From Hsuehochloa calcarea (Eukaryota > Streptophyta > Magnoliopsida > Poales > Poaceae), in the NCBI GenBank assembly GCA_036346395.1, contig CM070602.1, positions 14,455,098 to 14,519,097 on the forward strand: DNA of 64,000 nt, read 5' to 3'. Each line of letters opens with the position of its first letter. Position 1 is the first letter of the stretch. A model generated the notes under the pieces. That model was given only the letters and a program-made list of their open reading frames with translations, did not search any database and had not been told where the DNA came from. Below are positions 23,269-33,845 of the stretch, piece after piece. The translations under genes were made by a program, and so were the position numbers.

Positions 23269-23568
23269 TGTTGGATTAATCTTGTTTAGAAAGTTTGTTT
23301 GCTTTCCGTTTTTAGTTTCCTACTATGAATCCGAGTAGGTTTCCTACGTGAAACAGAATTGGATCAAGGATCCAAGTGCTAAGCCTATATAAAGGGCACC
23401 TATGGCTTTGTATTTTTCACAACAGAAGAAGCAAAACATTGCAAAGTAATACAATGTGAGTTCAAGCAACAAATAATAGAAGAAGAAGTTTCGGTGCGTG
23501 AGGCTTCAGCAACGTGTGCGTGTGTTCATCTACCGATCGGCTGAAACTTCTTTGGTTTATTTCCAACA
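23269..23568 (+). repeat. 3' LTR of the Gag-only copia
   Basis: 300-bp partner of 20812-21111 with one difference. It is followed by the GGCTG duplication at 23569-23573. Confidence 0.96.
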
Positions 23569-23573
23569 GGCTG

Positions 23574-24190
23574 GCTAGCCCAGCCAGTTAAATTGATCGT
23601 GTTGTGCCGGCTCGTGGGCTCAGTCGCCGGCGCAGGAATAACACGCAGAGCTTACGAGTCATGCCGTGTCGGCAGGCACGGGTTAGCCCGTTTAGACTGT
23701 CTAGAAAAATATGAATTCCCCTATTCCTCCCCTACTCCGCCGTCGCTGCCACGGGAGCCGCCGTCTCCTCCTCCACCGCAGCGTGATGTTTCCTCTGTCG
23801 CCGCGGGCCGTCTCCTCCTCCACCGTGGCGTGCTGTTTCCTCCGTCGCCATGGGCCGTCTCCTCCTCAGCCGCTGCCATGGGAGCCACTCGCCCCACCGC
23901 CACTGACGCCGCACTTCGCTCCGCCGATGGAATGGTGGCCGCCTGGCCGGGGTTGATGCTGGCCAAATGGGTCGTACCAGGCATGATATTATTCGTGTCG
24001 CGTTGGGGCGAGCTCGCTGGGCCGATGTCACGACCCAAGCACATCACGACGCATTGGGCTGTGCCGGCACAACCCGTTTTGTGTCGGGCCTTGTCGTGCC
24101 TATGCCGAGCCAACAATATCGTGTTTCGGACCACCTAGCAGGTACGACCCATTTGGACAGGTCTACTACCATCACCCACGACTCAATTGT
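23574..24190. other. GC-rich intergenic DNA, no gene recognised
   Basis: Multi-frame open stretches here come from repeated CCGCCG and GTGCCGGCAC-like words. I see no protein domain. It is the original target of the young copia insertion on its right side. Confidence 0.45.
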
Positions 24191-24939
24191 ATTATGACAT
24201 GTACCAAAATTTTTTTTATAATTTTTTTAACATGAAATCACAGCGCGGTACAGCACACACAACTTCAAACATGGGTGTCAACCGTTGCCATTGCCACCCT
24301 TCACTACTTTCAGTGGCTCGGTAAGTCGATGGATAGTGGTGGCCTGGAGCCCTAGTTGCTAGGTTTAGGTTGTTGTCTATTTGCTCGCGTCGCTGTCGCT
24401 GTCTCGCCTTGCACATTCGCTCACGAGTCGAATGGTATAGTTACGGTATTATATGATCTGCATACCAAGTATTTCCCTTGGTTGGTTCATAGATATGTTT
24501 ATCTAGCCCGTGGTACGATATATCATTAAAAAAACTATCCACATTAACTCGATAAATTAACAAAGAATGTATCAAATCCCACACTAAGCATGTCTAATTT
24601 TGTATGCCTTAGGTCAAATTTTTAAATTAACAAAGAATGTACCAAATCCAACACATGCTTTCCTTTTATGCCTGATTTTCTATGTATTATCACATGTACC
24701 AAGCATGAGTGCACATGCACCCCTGCCACTACGACCGGTGGCGGTGTACTACTGCCTGTCGCCGCCATCTCGTCAAATAGTATTTCACACACACTGTCTA
24801 TTGACTCACCGAGCCACCGAGAGCAGCGAAGGGTGACGATGGCGATGGTTGATACCCAAGTTTGAAGCTGCGTATGCTATGTCGTGCCGTGATTTTATGT
24901 GAAAAAATTATAGAATTTTTTTAATACATGTCATAATAC
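24191..24939. repeat. Foldback element, about 145-bp inverted arms and about 460-bp loop
   Basis: 24191-24337 (ATTATGACATGTACC...) is the inverted partner of 24795-24939 (...ACATGTCATAATA). Shared blocks include the reverse complements of ATCACAGCGC/CACGGCACG, GGTGTCAACCGTTGCCATT and GTGGCTCGGTAAGTCGAT. Within the loop, AATTAACAAAGAATGTA..CAAATCC occurs twice (24555 and 24623). A third copy of one arm end lies at about 25130-25215. The structure fits a MITE-like or captured hairpin. I could not identify terminal motifs or target duplications. Confidence 0.8.
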
Positions 24940-27010
24940 ATTTGAAGCTACGAGTGCGAGGCAAAAAAAAAGAGAAAAAAGTGCTCTCGGTTGAATTTTT
25001 TAATGTATTAAATAATATTAAATAGTGCAAAGCATGGTGCACATGCACCCACCGCAGCGGCCGGTGACAGTGTACTGCTGCCTACCACCGCTGTCTTGTG
25101 TGGCGAATCGTTGCTACCTCAAGGAGATTGTGTTGTTCTGCGCTGTGATTTTCATATGAAAAAATTTGTGAATTTTTTTGGTATATGTAATAATACATTT
25201 GAAGTTGCGAGTGCGAGATAAAAAAATAAGAAGAAAAAATTCAAAAAATATTTTTTAAAGTGCCAAATTGTGTTTCAAATATTGTCAAATAGTATCAAAT
25301 ATCATCAAATAGTATCACAAAATCATTTTTAAATCTTTTTTCAAAACCTCGTCATGCCACTCCCTTTGCCGTGCCTTATAACATTGCCCCCTTGCATGCC
25401 CTTAAGGGCCGGACTCGGCCTGATTCACGTAGTGGGGGCCGGCCCAGTGAAAATCGAGTCCGCATCTCTGATGACCGACTTGGCTACTACGTATTGATTG
25501 TTGGCAGTTTTGTGATATTATTTTTGGTATTGACGTTAACCGCAGAGCAAAATTGCCCACCATCAGTAGTGCTATCCGAGAAAAAAGAAGTCGTCTGCCG
25601 CCATCAGGGAGACAAGCAGCTAGCGAAGATACGACGAGCCAACTGGGAGGAGTTCCTTACCAGTTACAATCTTCCTTTCCCTTTCAACCTTTCGATCGAG
25701 ATGAGCAGATAACTAACTAGATAAGGCCACGGTCCCTTTCACGCACCGCACCGCACCGCAACGCAACGCGAGACTTACTTTCTCTTGATCAGGCGAGAGG
25801 AGTTAAGAAGGGACATGTACTGCAGTCTGCAGGACAGACAGGTAGTAGACAAAAAAACGTGTGGTCTCTATCCGCTGTGATCCAAGCGATGGACGGGTCG
25901 AAATGATGGCGTTCCTGCGGTGCTCTTCCTGCAATGGCATCGCGCAGGGGCGGGCGGCCGGGGTTGGGAGGTGCCGGCCGGTGGCGCTGTGGCGGTGGGG
26001 GTTTAATGAGCTGATTCGTCCGTGCAGGATAAAATCGGCATATTTATGTGGTCCCTTTTCCTGTCCGTTGTCCTTGGATCCTCCCAACTCCCAGTGATTA
26101 AACTTTGTGCCGTGTTTTTTTTTGGGGGCGTAAACAGGAGCTCTCGTTCAATAATCAGAACCAGTGATACAATCATTGAGAAGGCAAAATAGTACTAAAT
26201 GAATTGTTAACCCTGGTCATAAATGTGGTTGAGCGTAGTTTAAGCATCTTGATAAGCAATTTGCCTGGAAGAATAATTGGCAAGCTTAGTTACTGCAGAA
26301 GCTGAATCTTTTTCCCGAGACAGAGAGAGAGAGGGAGAAAAGCTGGCTAACACGCAATGTATTTTGCCCAAGAACAGTGTAAAAGCTATGCCCAAACGGT
26401 AAACGAGGGCTTCAAAATTTCTCTGCAACTGAGGAAGCTTAGCCAGGTGCCCAGTTGACCCGCGACACGCGCGGCTGAGGGTTGTGTTCCGGTGCAAGAA
26501 ATGCGGTGGTGCGCAAAGTGCTTTCCGATGTACCTACGACAAAAGATTTCACGTCGCCGTTCGAGCAAAAAACTAGTGATTTCTAACAGCCGCACCGGCG
26601 ATTCCGATGCCTCAGCCCGTTGGATCTTTTGAGGAGACGTGCAATCTGCCCGGCATGGGCGCATGGCAATACGACATATGTCAATTGTCAGGTATCTCTC
26701 ATTGCTACGTCCACGAAAAGCTCTGATCGAATAAGGTGTACGAGGGCACTTTGGTGCCAATGGTGGATCTCGAGCCAATTCCAATGCTAAAACCTAAAGA
26801 TGGACCGAGAATTTGAATGAAACAGGAGGTAAACCGTACATGGTAGATGCAAGAAAAGGAAGAGCTCGTGCTACCTACCTTTTGCTCACCCTTTGGAGGT
26901 TGCTCTTTCTCCGTAACCAAGAGCTGTCCACCACAGGACAGCACAGCCTCTGCAAACATGTGCAGCTGCTACAACTCCCAGGACCGTACTCTTAATTGAG
27001 AAAGGTGGTA
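24940..27010. other. Intergenic DNA, no gene recognised
   Basis: About 2 kb. It includes a short diverged repeat of the preceding foldback (about 25020-25215) and CGCACCGCAC-type short repeats near 25740. The open frames lack recognisable domains. Confidence 0.45.
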
Positions 27011-27225
27011 CTGTACTAATCACCAGAGTAGAAAGGGAGGGGAAAGCGATGCGGATGAGGAAACAATCGTCACAGTTCGGGGCGTTGCCTTGCAGGTATA
27101 TACAGGATTACGTGGCACCTGACTTGCACGGTAAGATGAATCACAATCAGATGATTACATGCCAAATAACAATAACAGGAGATCGATTCGGTTGCTATAC
27201 ATGAGGCCGAATCATATCTCTAACA
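27011..27225 (-). mobile_element. Probable 3' LTR of a second minus-strand copia, left edge uncertain
   Basis: On the minus strand TGTTAGAGATATGATTCGG starts right after CTGAGTGGGG, the arrangement of a copia polypurine tract plus LTR. The RNase H end of the same strand lies just beyond (27290-27420). The left edge is a guess because the partner LTR is not in view. Confidence 0.5.
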
Positions 27226-27289
27226 CCCCACTCAGTTGCAGTGGGAGCCGATCGGATGCTCAGACTGAATTGGAAAACCTAATAAAAAA

Positions 27290-27420
27290 AACTCGTCGGT
27301 AGACCTTTTGTCATGACTTCGGCGTACTGGTGACAGGAGGGAACGCGAAGAACCCGAACTTGCCCGAGAAACGCTTTCTCACGAACAAAGTGCATGTCGA
27401 TCTCGATGAGCTTGGTACCG
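27290..27420 (-). pseudogene. Copia RNase H C-terminal remnant
   Basis: Minus-strand translation gives TKLIEIDMHFVRKRF followed by a broken copy of the terminal FAFP..S..Q KVYRR block. This corresponds to the conserved TKHIEIDxHFVR and TKGLP end of copia RNase H. It is cut off on the right at 27421 by unrelated sequence. Confidence 0.75.
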
Positions 27421-27731
27421 AACAGTGAGGATATGGACCAAGATTATCCAGAGGATGGCCCCGCACATCAGCCATTTCAAGCAGCACCCTGCGTCGATCT
27501 CAGATCCACCAAGAATGAGGACTTCATGATACTAAGGCACAAGAATCAATATGAGATGTCTCGGGAGTCCATAGATGAGCTTTTCCGTACTCTCTTCCGA
27601 GTGGATGCCTACAATCATGTCTTTATGCATAAGTAGTTTGCCATTCACAAGTATGTTAATTGGAATTATCTTAATGAGCAAACTCGCGATGAAGGATTGT
27701 ATTCTCAGTTCTGGGCAGCTGGTTTGGATGG
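27421..27731 (+). pseudogene. Fragment of a retrotransposon-type ORF (gag-like), inserted in the copia
   Basis: A plus-strand frame includes EDMDQDYPEDGPAHQPFQA, NEDFMILRHKNQYEMSRESI and VNWNYLNE. From memory, the RHKNQYEMSRES block recurs in uncharacterised gag-like ORFs of plant gypsy-related elements. A stop at 27634-27636 interrupts it and no further domain follows. It lies in opposite orientation to the copia it interrupts, directly before the TGTAGGACCG repeat. Confidence 0.45.
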
Positions 27732-29455
27732 TGTAGGACCGTAAAGGCGACTAGAGGGGGGTGAATTGGCGCTTTCTCGATTTTTTGCCTAAATCAAATT
27801 CAACACGAACTTTTCTCCTTTAGCTATGAAAGCTAAGAAGATCAGTAAACACACAGAGGAAGCCTTGTGCTGAATTCAATTACACCCTTTAACCACAATA
27901 CACAAATATAGAGAATTGATCTCACTGGGCTGGTCTGGACACTGGTGGTCCGACCGGCGGCCAAAGGGCGGTCCGACCGCTGGGAATCGGTTCGACCGGC
28001 CGTTAACAGGCGGTCCGAAGGCTAGCGGTCTAACATGCAAGTAGAACCTCTCCCTTTGCTCACAAAGTGCAACACATGCACAATTTAGAGGTGAAGCTCA
28101 CACTAGCTCAAAAGTGTGAAATTTGATTCCAGGAGTTGTCTCCCAACCAGCCATGATGGGTATTTATAGCCCACATATCAAAACTAGTCTTTGGAAGAGA
28201 AATGGTGAAAACAAGATAACCAGTCCGATCACAACCAATAGCCGTCGGACCTTCCACATTGAGGTCGGTCCGACCGGACCCCTGTCGGTCAAGCAAGAAG
28301 AACAGAGTCTCGGGAGGAAGAAGACCAAAAAACATACCACTAGAAAAAGTTGACTGGCCTTAAAAAGGTGGTCTGATCGGACGTCCGGTCCATCCGTGGT
28401 GGTCAGTAGGGGTATGAATTTTAGCACACGCGATACTCGGAAAAATGGTTATAACTTTTGACTACGATGTCGGAATTGAGTGATCTTAGGCTCTACGAAA
28501 AGCTTATTCAGAGGGCTACACAACCCATCTGTTTGATTGATCTCAAACATATTTGATAAAACCATGAAACATAACTCCAAAGAGCCTACACATGACCTAA
28601 TTCCAAGAAAAGAGCAATGAGCAATCTTAGACCATGCCAAGGAATGATGCATGAACTTCAACAATTTGCAAAACAAATTTGCAAACTTTAGTAACATACC
28701 ACCAACAGTATGTGCATGGACTTCAACTATTTGCAAAAGCATATTTGCAAATTATAGTCTCATGCTACAAACAGTTAATGCATGAGCTTCAACTATTTAC
28801 AAAACACATTCGCAAACAATAGCATCATGCCTAGAAGAGCTAGAGCAAGCGAGATTGAGCTATCAATAGATTATGACACTTAAGCTATTAGACAAGATCC
28901 CTCTTAATAGAACGACAACCTATACTAGCAATCCAGTCTTCTAACCAAACACTGAGACCAGTAAAAGACTAGAAACACATCCTTAGCCCATGCTTGTGAT
29001 ATATTTATCTTGAGCATCCATCTTGGAGTGATCACTTGATGACGAATATCTCTACTCCAAGTCTGGGTTCTTGACTTAATGATAATCAAAACATAATGAT
29101 TTCCTTTACTCTAAGCCCTTGGTTTGAATATCATCAACATATGATGATCTTTTCACATCAGGATCTTGTCTTGAATATCATCAACACATTATGATTTTTT
29201 TACTTCAGGATCTTATCTTAAATATCATCGACACGTGATGATTTTCTTCACTTCGGGATCTTATCTTGATGCTCATCAACACATGATGATATCCTTCATC
29301 CTGAATCTTGACTTCATGAGAATCAACTCGCGATGTCACCCAAAGTCTTCATCATCATGGGACTCAACCTATTTCACCAACTAATAGAAAATATTAGTCC
29401 ACATGACGATTGTCATTAATTACTAAAATACTCGATTAACACATCATGACGGGTC
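27732..29455 (+). mobile_element. LTR-like repeat starting TGTAGGACCGTAAAGGCG, related to 58201-59988
   Basis: Its start matches the nested LTR at 58201 (TGTTGGACCGTAAAGGCG) and both go on to GACTAGAGGGG..GTGAAT. Both carry repeated GGTCGGACCG/CGGTCCGACCG words (here around 27950-28020 and 28250-28280). It sits between the RNase H and RT remnants of a minus-strand copia, so it is an insertion. The right edge is placed only by the start of RT homology and no target duplication was found. Confidence 0.6.
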
Positions 29456-29463
29456 TAGATTCT

Positions 29464-29895
29464 TCAGGCGGCGATGGAGAGGATGACCCAAATCATGGAG
29501 GGCTTAACAACGGGATTGAAAGTCTCATCAAAGTTGATGATTGGTTGTTGAGAGTAACCACAGATGACCCAATGAACTTTATACCGGGCAAGAGAATCGT
29601 CATAGTGGTGTATATGTTTGAAAATCCACTTTTTGGTGACGACATCCGCACCGGGAGGACGAGGAACAAGAGACCAGGTGAGGTTTTTAATAAGCACGTA
29701 GCACTCGTCTTCCATAGCCTTGCGCCAATGAGGATTGTGGAGGGTTCCATGATAGGACTTGGACACGCGCGAGACATGGTCGAGGGTAGCAAAAATGTTT
29801 AGACATGGTCGTACAATGGCAATCTTGGCACAAGTCCGCATGTGATGAGGACCGGGACCTGGACGGGGTTGTGGGCCGACCGACACTGGTGCCAC
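29464..29895 (-). pseudogene. Copia reverse transcriptase N-terminal remnant
   Basis: Minus-strand translation shows WRKAMEDECYVL, TWSLVPRPPGADVVTKKWIFKH and FDETFNPVVKPS, the conserved N-terminal blocks of copia RT. The YVDD-containing half is missing because the domain is cut at 29464 by the insertion to its left. It belongs with the integrase remnant at 30255-30730 and RNase H at 27290-27420. Confidence 0.88.
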
Positions 29896-30254
29896 GTTAG
29901 CTGATGGTGTAGGGGGTGGGGGGCAGTTGACGCGACAAAGGAAGATGCTGCCATGTCAGAGGAAGAGGTGGTAGGGAATGTGGGTGCCGCGGCAGAAGAC
30001 GGCGCTATCGCGGTAGGGAAAAATGCTACCGCGGCAAGTGGCAATAGTTATGATAGTGCTATGACTGGTAGAGATGGGAACACTGGTGTGTAGGAGCTGG
30101 TGGACATGAAATCAAGGAGGAAATCCAACAAAGTGTCGCCAAAGGGTAGGGATGAAGAGACGACAACAAAGGGAAAAGTTACTTCGTCAAAGATAACATG
30201 GCGAAATAAAATAATGCGACGAGTGGTTGGATCATTGCCTTTGTAACCTTTGTG

Positions 30255-30730
30255 CTAGTCGGGATATCCAAGAAAGATACAATCCGCAGACCGGGGAGAG
30301 AGTTTATGGCGACTGGTGGCGGAGAGATTCAGGTAGTAGAGGCACCCAAAAACTCGAAGGTTATGTGGGTGGAGATCCATAGAGACTCTCATAGGTGGTG
30401 GAGCACTTTGTGGCCTGAGAAAGATGCCAATTAAGAAGGTATGTGGCAGCGGCAAGTGCCTTGGCCCAAAAGAGAGCCGACATGTGAGCCTAAAAGAGGA
30501 GCACACGCACTACGTTGTTGATGGTATGGAGGGCTCGTTCGGCCTTGTTGTTTTGGGCTGAGGTGTAGGGCAAGAGAGGTGAAGGGGAATGCCACCACGT
30601 ATAACACATGTGTCAAGTAAGATTTGATGAATTATGTGTCGTTGTCGGCTTGAATAGACCGAATGGTGTTGTTTAATTGAGTGTGTACATACGCAAAGAA
30701 GTGATGGAGAGTGGTTGTGGTGTTGGATTT
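30255..30730 (-). pseudogene. Copia integrase remnant
   Basis: Minus-strand frames, with several frame changes and stops, contain NTIRSIQADNDT (the second catalytic Asp region), YTSAQNNKAERALHTINN (catalytic Glu region) and NLRVFGCLYYLNL with SADCIFLGYPD. These follow the copia integrase core and C-terminal order. The domain is interrupted at 30730 by a solo gypsy LTR. After that LTR, 33829-33845 may continue it by a few residues. Confidence 0.85.
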
Positions 30731-33700
30731 TGTAACATCCCAAAAATTTGGTATGTTTTAAAGTTTTAAAAGAAAAATAACCATTTGAATTTTCTACTAA
30801 AGTTAAAGCTTAATTAGAAATTTCAGAGATCAAAACAATTTAACATGATTAATTCCAACATCAACTATTATCAAAATTATTTCATTTGGATTCTATCGGC
30901 TTAGATATATTTTATAGAATTTTCTAGAATTTTTCTGAGTGCATTTGCTATTTTCTAAATTGCTATTTGGATTTTCAGTATTTTATAAAAAGAAGAATAT
31001 ATTAAAATTCCGTCGGAACAGTAACAGGCCGAAACCCATTACTATTCCGAGTCCGGCCCAACTCCTCGGCCCATCCCGCGCCTCGGCCCAGCCTCCCGCG
31101 CTCGCCGCTCTCCCTCTGCCAGCGGGCCCCGCTCCGTAGTCTCTCACGCGCGCGCCGCTCCCTCTCCCGCTGTCCGGTGGGCCGCCCAGACGCCACTCGG
31201 CCGTCTTCAAGCCGGACTCAGTCCTGCTCCCTTGCACGCCGCCGCCGTGTTCTCCCGGATATCCTCTCCTCCGCTATATAAGCACCCCAAGGCCCTGTTC
31301 TCCTCGCCACCTCCTCCTCTTCCGAAGCCCCAAGACGCTGCGTCTCCTCGGCTTCAGGCGCGCGATTGCCGCGGCTTCGTCTTCGCCGCAACCTCGTTGC
31401 CGGCGAAATTCTCCGCCTCCGATCACTCTTGGCCTCGCCACCGACGCCATCGGCCAGATTAGCCCCGCATCTGGCGCCGCTCGTCTTTGGTCGCCGACGT
31501 CTTCTCCTCCGTTCTTGGCTCGTCCGACAAAACACCGCCACCACCGCCGTCATCTCTTCTCCATCACGGTGAGACTCGCCACCGAGCCCCACCACCACCC
31601 CTCGGCCGCCACCTCCCGGCTTTAGTTTTCTACCTTGCCGCCATCGCCTCACCGCGCTTCGCCGCGCGCCGCCAGCTTTGCCGCCATTTGCCCTCTGCTC
31701 AGGCCGTCTTGAGTCAAGACCAGTCGTCAGCCACCTCATTGTTTCTTCCGCGTGGCAGCCTCGTCAAGCCAACTCAGCCGCCACGTGACACGCCTGTGTT
31801 TCTCCCGAGCCAAACCTCCCGGACTCATCCACCATACACCCGATACCTCCATGTGGGACCCACTTGTCGGTTGATTTTAATATCGGCCGAAATTCCTGCG
31901 ACGTCATCCTCGACGTCATATTCATCTTTTCGGTTGAAAAATAATTCAGGAAATTAAATTAAAATCCAAATTAGGGTTTTGATTTATTTTCAATCTTCTA
32001 AAGCCCATATCTTTTGCATCCGAACTCCGATTGAGCCCTTTCAAATTTGTAAATTCATCTAAATTCGAGCTCTATTTATTTATGATTTTTATTTAATTTT
32101 TGGAATTGATCTTATCTCTGGTTGGTATTTATTTGTTCTATTTGCTTATTTTGCGAGTAGACGTTGCTACTTCGGGAAGTTTGGAACAAGGAGAAGTACA
32201 CCAAGATCAAGATCAATCCTGTGATTTATTCCAAGGCAAGCCGTAGTCCTTTGATCATATTGATCCTATGATTTCAAAAGTATATTGTTTTATACAATTG
32301 CATGCTATCTTTATATCAATTGTTTTGGGTTTAGTTATTACCTGTTGTCATTATGCCTCCATTGAACATTTGAATGCCATGAATCCTTTGTCACCCTAGC
32401 TTGGATAATTTTAATTAGATATAATTGTATCACCAACATGGGTATCGTATTAGTGCTTAGTCAAGCCTAGTCTCGATGGGTTCATCATCACATGTGTCTT
32501 ATTGATTAATCTTGACTTAACGATATATGGAATTGTGGTGGTTAGCCACTGTTGTTAAAACTTGTGAGCCATGACAGGGGATGTCATTGGTTTCTTTTGA
32601 ACAAAATGGTTTTCACTCAGGCAAGTGGATGGTGGATTGAGGGTGTGGATTTAACACGTTGTGGGTTTGTGGAAAGATCGCATGAGTAACTTGTCAAGGA
32701 CTTAATCTTGTGCGCTATTGAACTGAGCCTTAACCGTACAACCACATGTCCTGTATGGGCGGGACCTGGCTGATTAATTAGCAATATCTTATTTCTGGTT
32801 CTGTCTTGAAAGAGTGAGTTACGGGGTACGTACTCACTATAGCGCAAGAGGGGGGCCCTGTCTGGTCGGATGGAGACATTCAGTGTTGAAACCTTAGCGG
32901 GCAGAACTGGGTTAAGAAGGAGCTTTGTAAAGGTTTTGTCACGTGCTCTAGCCTGCTTACCCAAGGTAGTGAGCAGTGGTATCGACGGATGCCAAACCAA
33001 CTAGAGAAGTCGTGTCTTGTGGGTCAAGCTGTACAACCTCTGCAGAGTGTGTGAAACTATTCGAATAGCCGTGTCCGCGGTTATGGACGTGCTCGGGAAT
33101 TTCACACGGGAGATAGAGTTTCTTCTAAAAATAAGTCGGAGTGTGAATGGGAAGTTCACTTGATGAATATAATATTTGTTCGGTGAATGAGTAATTCACT
33201 TGGTGGTTTGTGTCGATGGGTGAATGGGGAGTTCACTTGTCATTGGTTTGGTTGAGAAGTGAATGGTTAGTTCACTGGTTGTTTCAAAGAAATTGCTTAA
33301 TGTATTTATTATTCTTTTCAATTACGCATTTCAATCTATTTATTATATTGGACATAAATGCTGTTTTCTGCAAAAGAACCATACAGCTAACCTTTGGTAA
33401 ACCTTGCATGAATATTATTTGCATACATTTCCCTACGGCCTGCTGAGTGCTTTATGTACTCACGGCTCATGCCTTTGTTGATCAGTTGAAGAATATCAAG
33501 TCGCATGTGAGTTCTTCCAGAATCAAGACTTTGAAGGTTTTGCGGATTAGGATGCGTTCTCCACTCGATTGCCTGTGGGCATGTTGATTGACCTTTCCAA
33601 GTTTCTCGTTTCGCTGCAAGAGTTTATTTGTTTCTTTAGCCCTGCGTGGCAAGTTAAGTAAACATTGACCATAAGGTCCAGTTATTATTATTTTGAGATC

Positions 33701-33823
33701 TTTCTAGTTAAATCGAATAAATGGATGGTATTTCATCACTATTTCCTGTGTGAGCTAGCTACTGATCTGGGACTAGTTCAGAATACACAGAGGGTTCCTG
33801 AGATGTATTTTCGGGTCCCGACA
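30731..33823 (+). mobile_element. Solo LTR of a long-LTR Ty3/gypsy element (about 3.1 kb)
   Basis: Begins TGTAACATCCCAAAAATTTGG, a typical gypsy LTR start, and ends TTCGGGTCCCGACA. The perfect duplication GATTT flanks it (30726-30730 and 33824-33828). It interrupts a copia integrase. The inside holds a GC-rich segment (31020-31840) preceded by a CTATATAAGCACC TATA box near 31276, then T-rich non-coding DNA. Length and ends are like Tekay/Del-type chromovirus LTRs. The lack of internal domains and of a second LTR indicates formation by LTR-LTR recombination. Confidence 0.9.
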
Positions 33824-33845
33824 GATTTCTTGCGAAGAGGGTAGA

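Larger units (their letters stand above)
20812..23568 (+). mobile_element. Young non-autonomous Ty1/copia element with Gag and partial protease only
   Basis: Two 300-bp LTRs (20812-21111 and 23269-23568), beginning TGTTGGATTAATC and ending TTTCCAACA, differ at only one position by eye. The element is flanked by a perfect target duplication GGCTG (20807-20811 and 23569-23573). An initiator-Met type primer site ATTGGTATCAGAGTC follows the first LTR, and AAGGGGGTGAT precedes the second. The 2.16-kb interior holds gag, two zinc knuckles and a protease segment, then about 600 bp of non-pol sequence. Integrase, RT and RNase H are absent. Structure resembles the Gag-only terminal-repeat retrotransposons (TR-GAG) described in plants. 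One difference in 300 implies insertion within roughly the last few hundred thousand years at commonly used grass rates. Confidence 0.95.

Noticed and set aside
23593..24138. 181-codon plus-strand frame and overlapping antisense frames
   Set aside because: Multiple frames are open at once because of CCG-type repeats. The translations are Pro/Ser/Arg-rich without a domain.
25371..25712. 113-codon plus-strand frame with a hydrophobic stretch
   Set aside because: A possible transmembrane-like segment but no conserved features, no splice context and no known match.
31218..31957. Overlapping 150-170 codon frames in GC-rich DNA
   Set aside because: They lie inside the solo gypsy LTR, are open on both strands and show no protein family. 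Compositional artefact.
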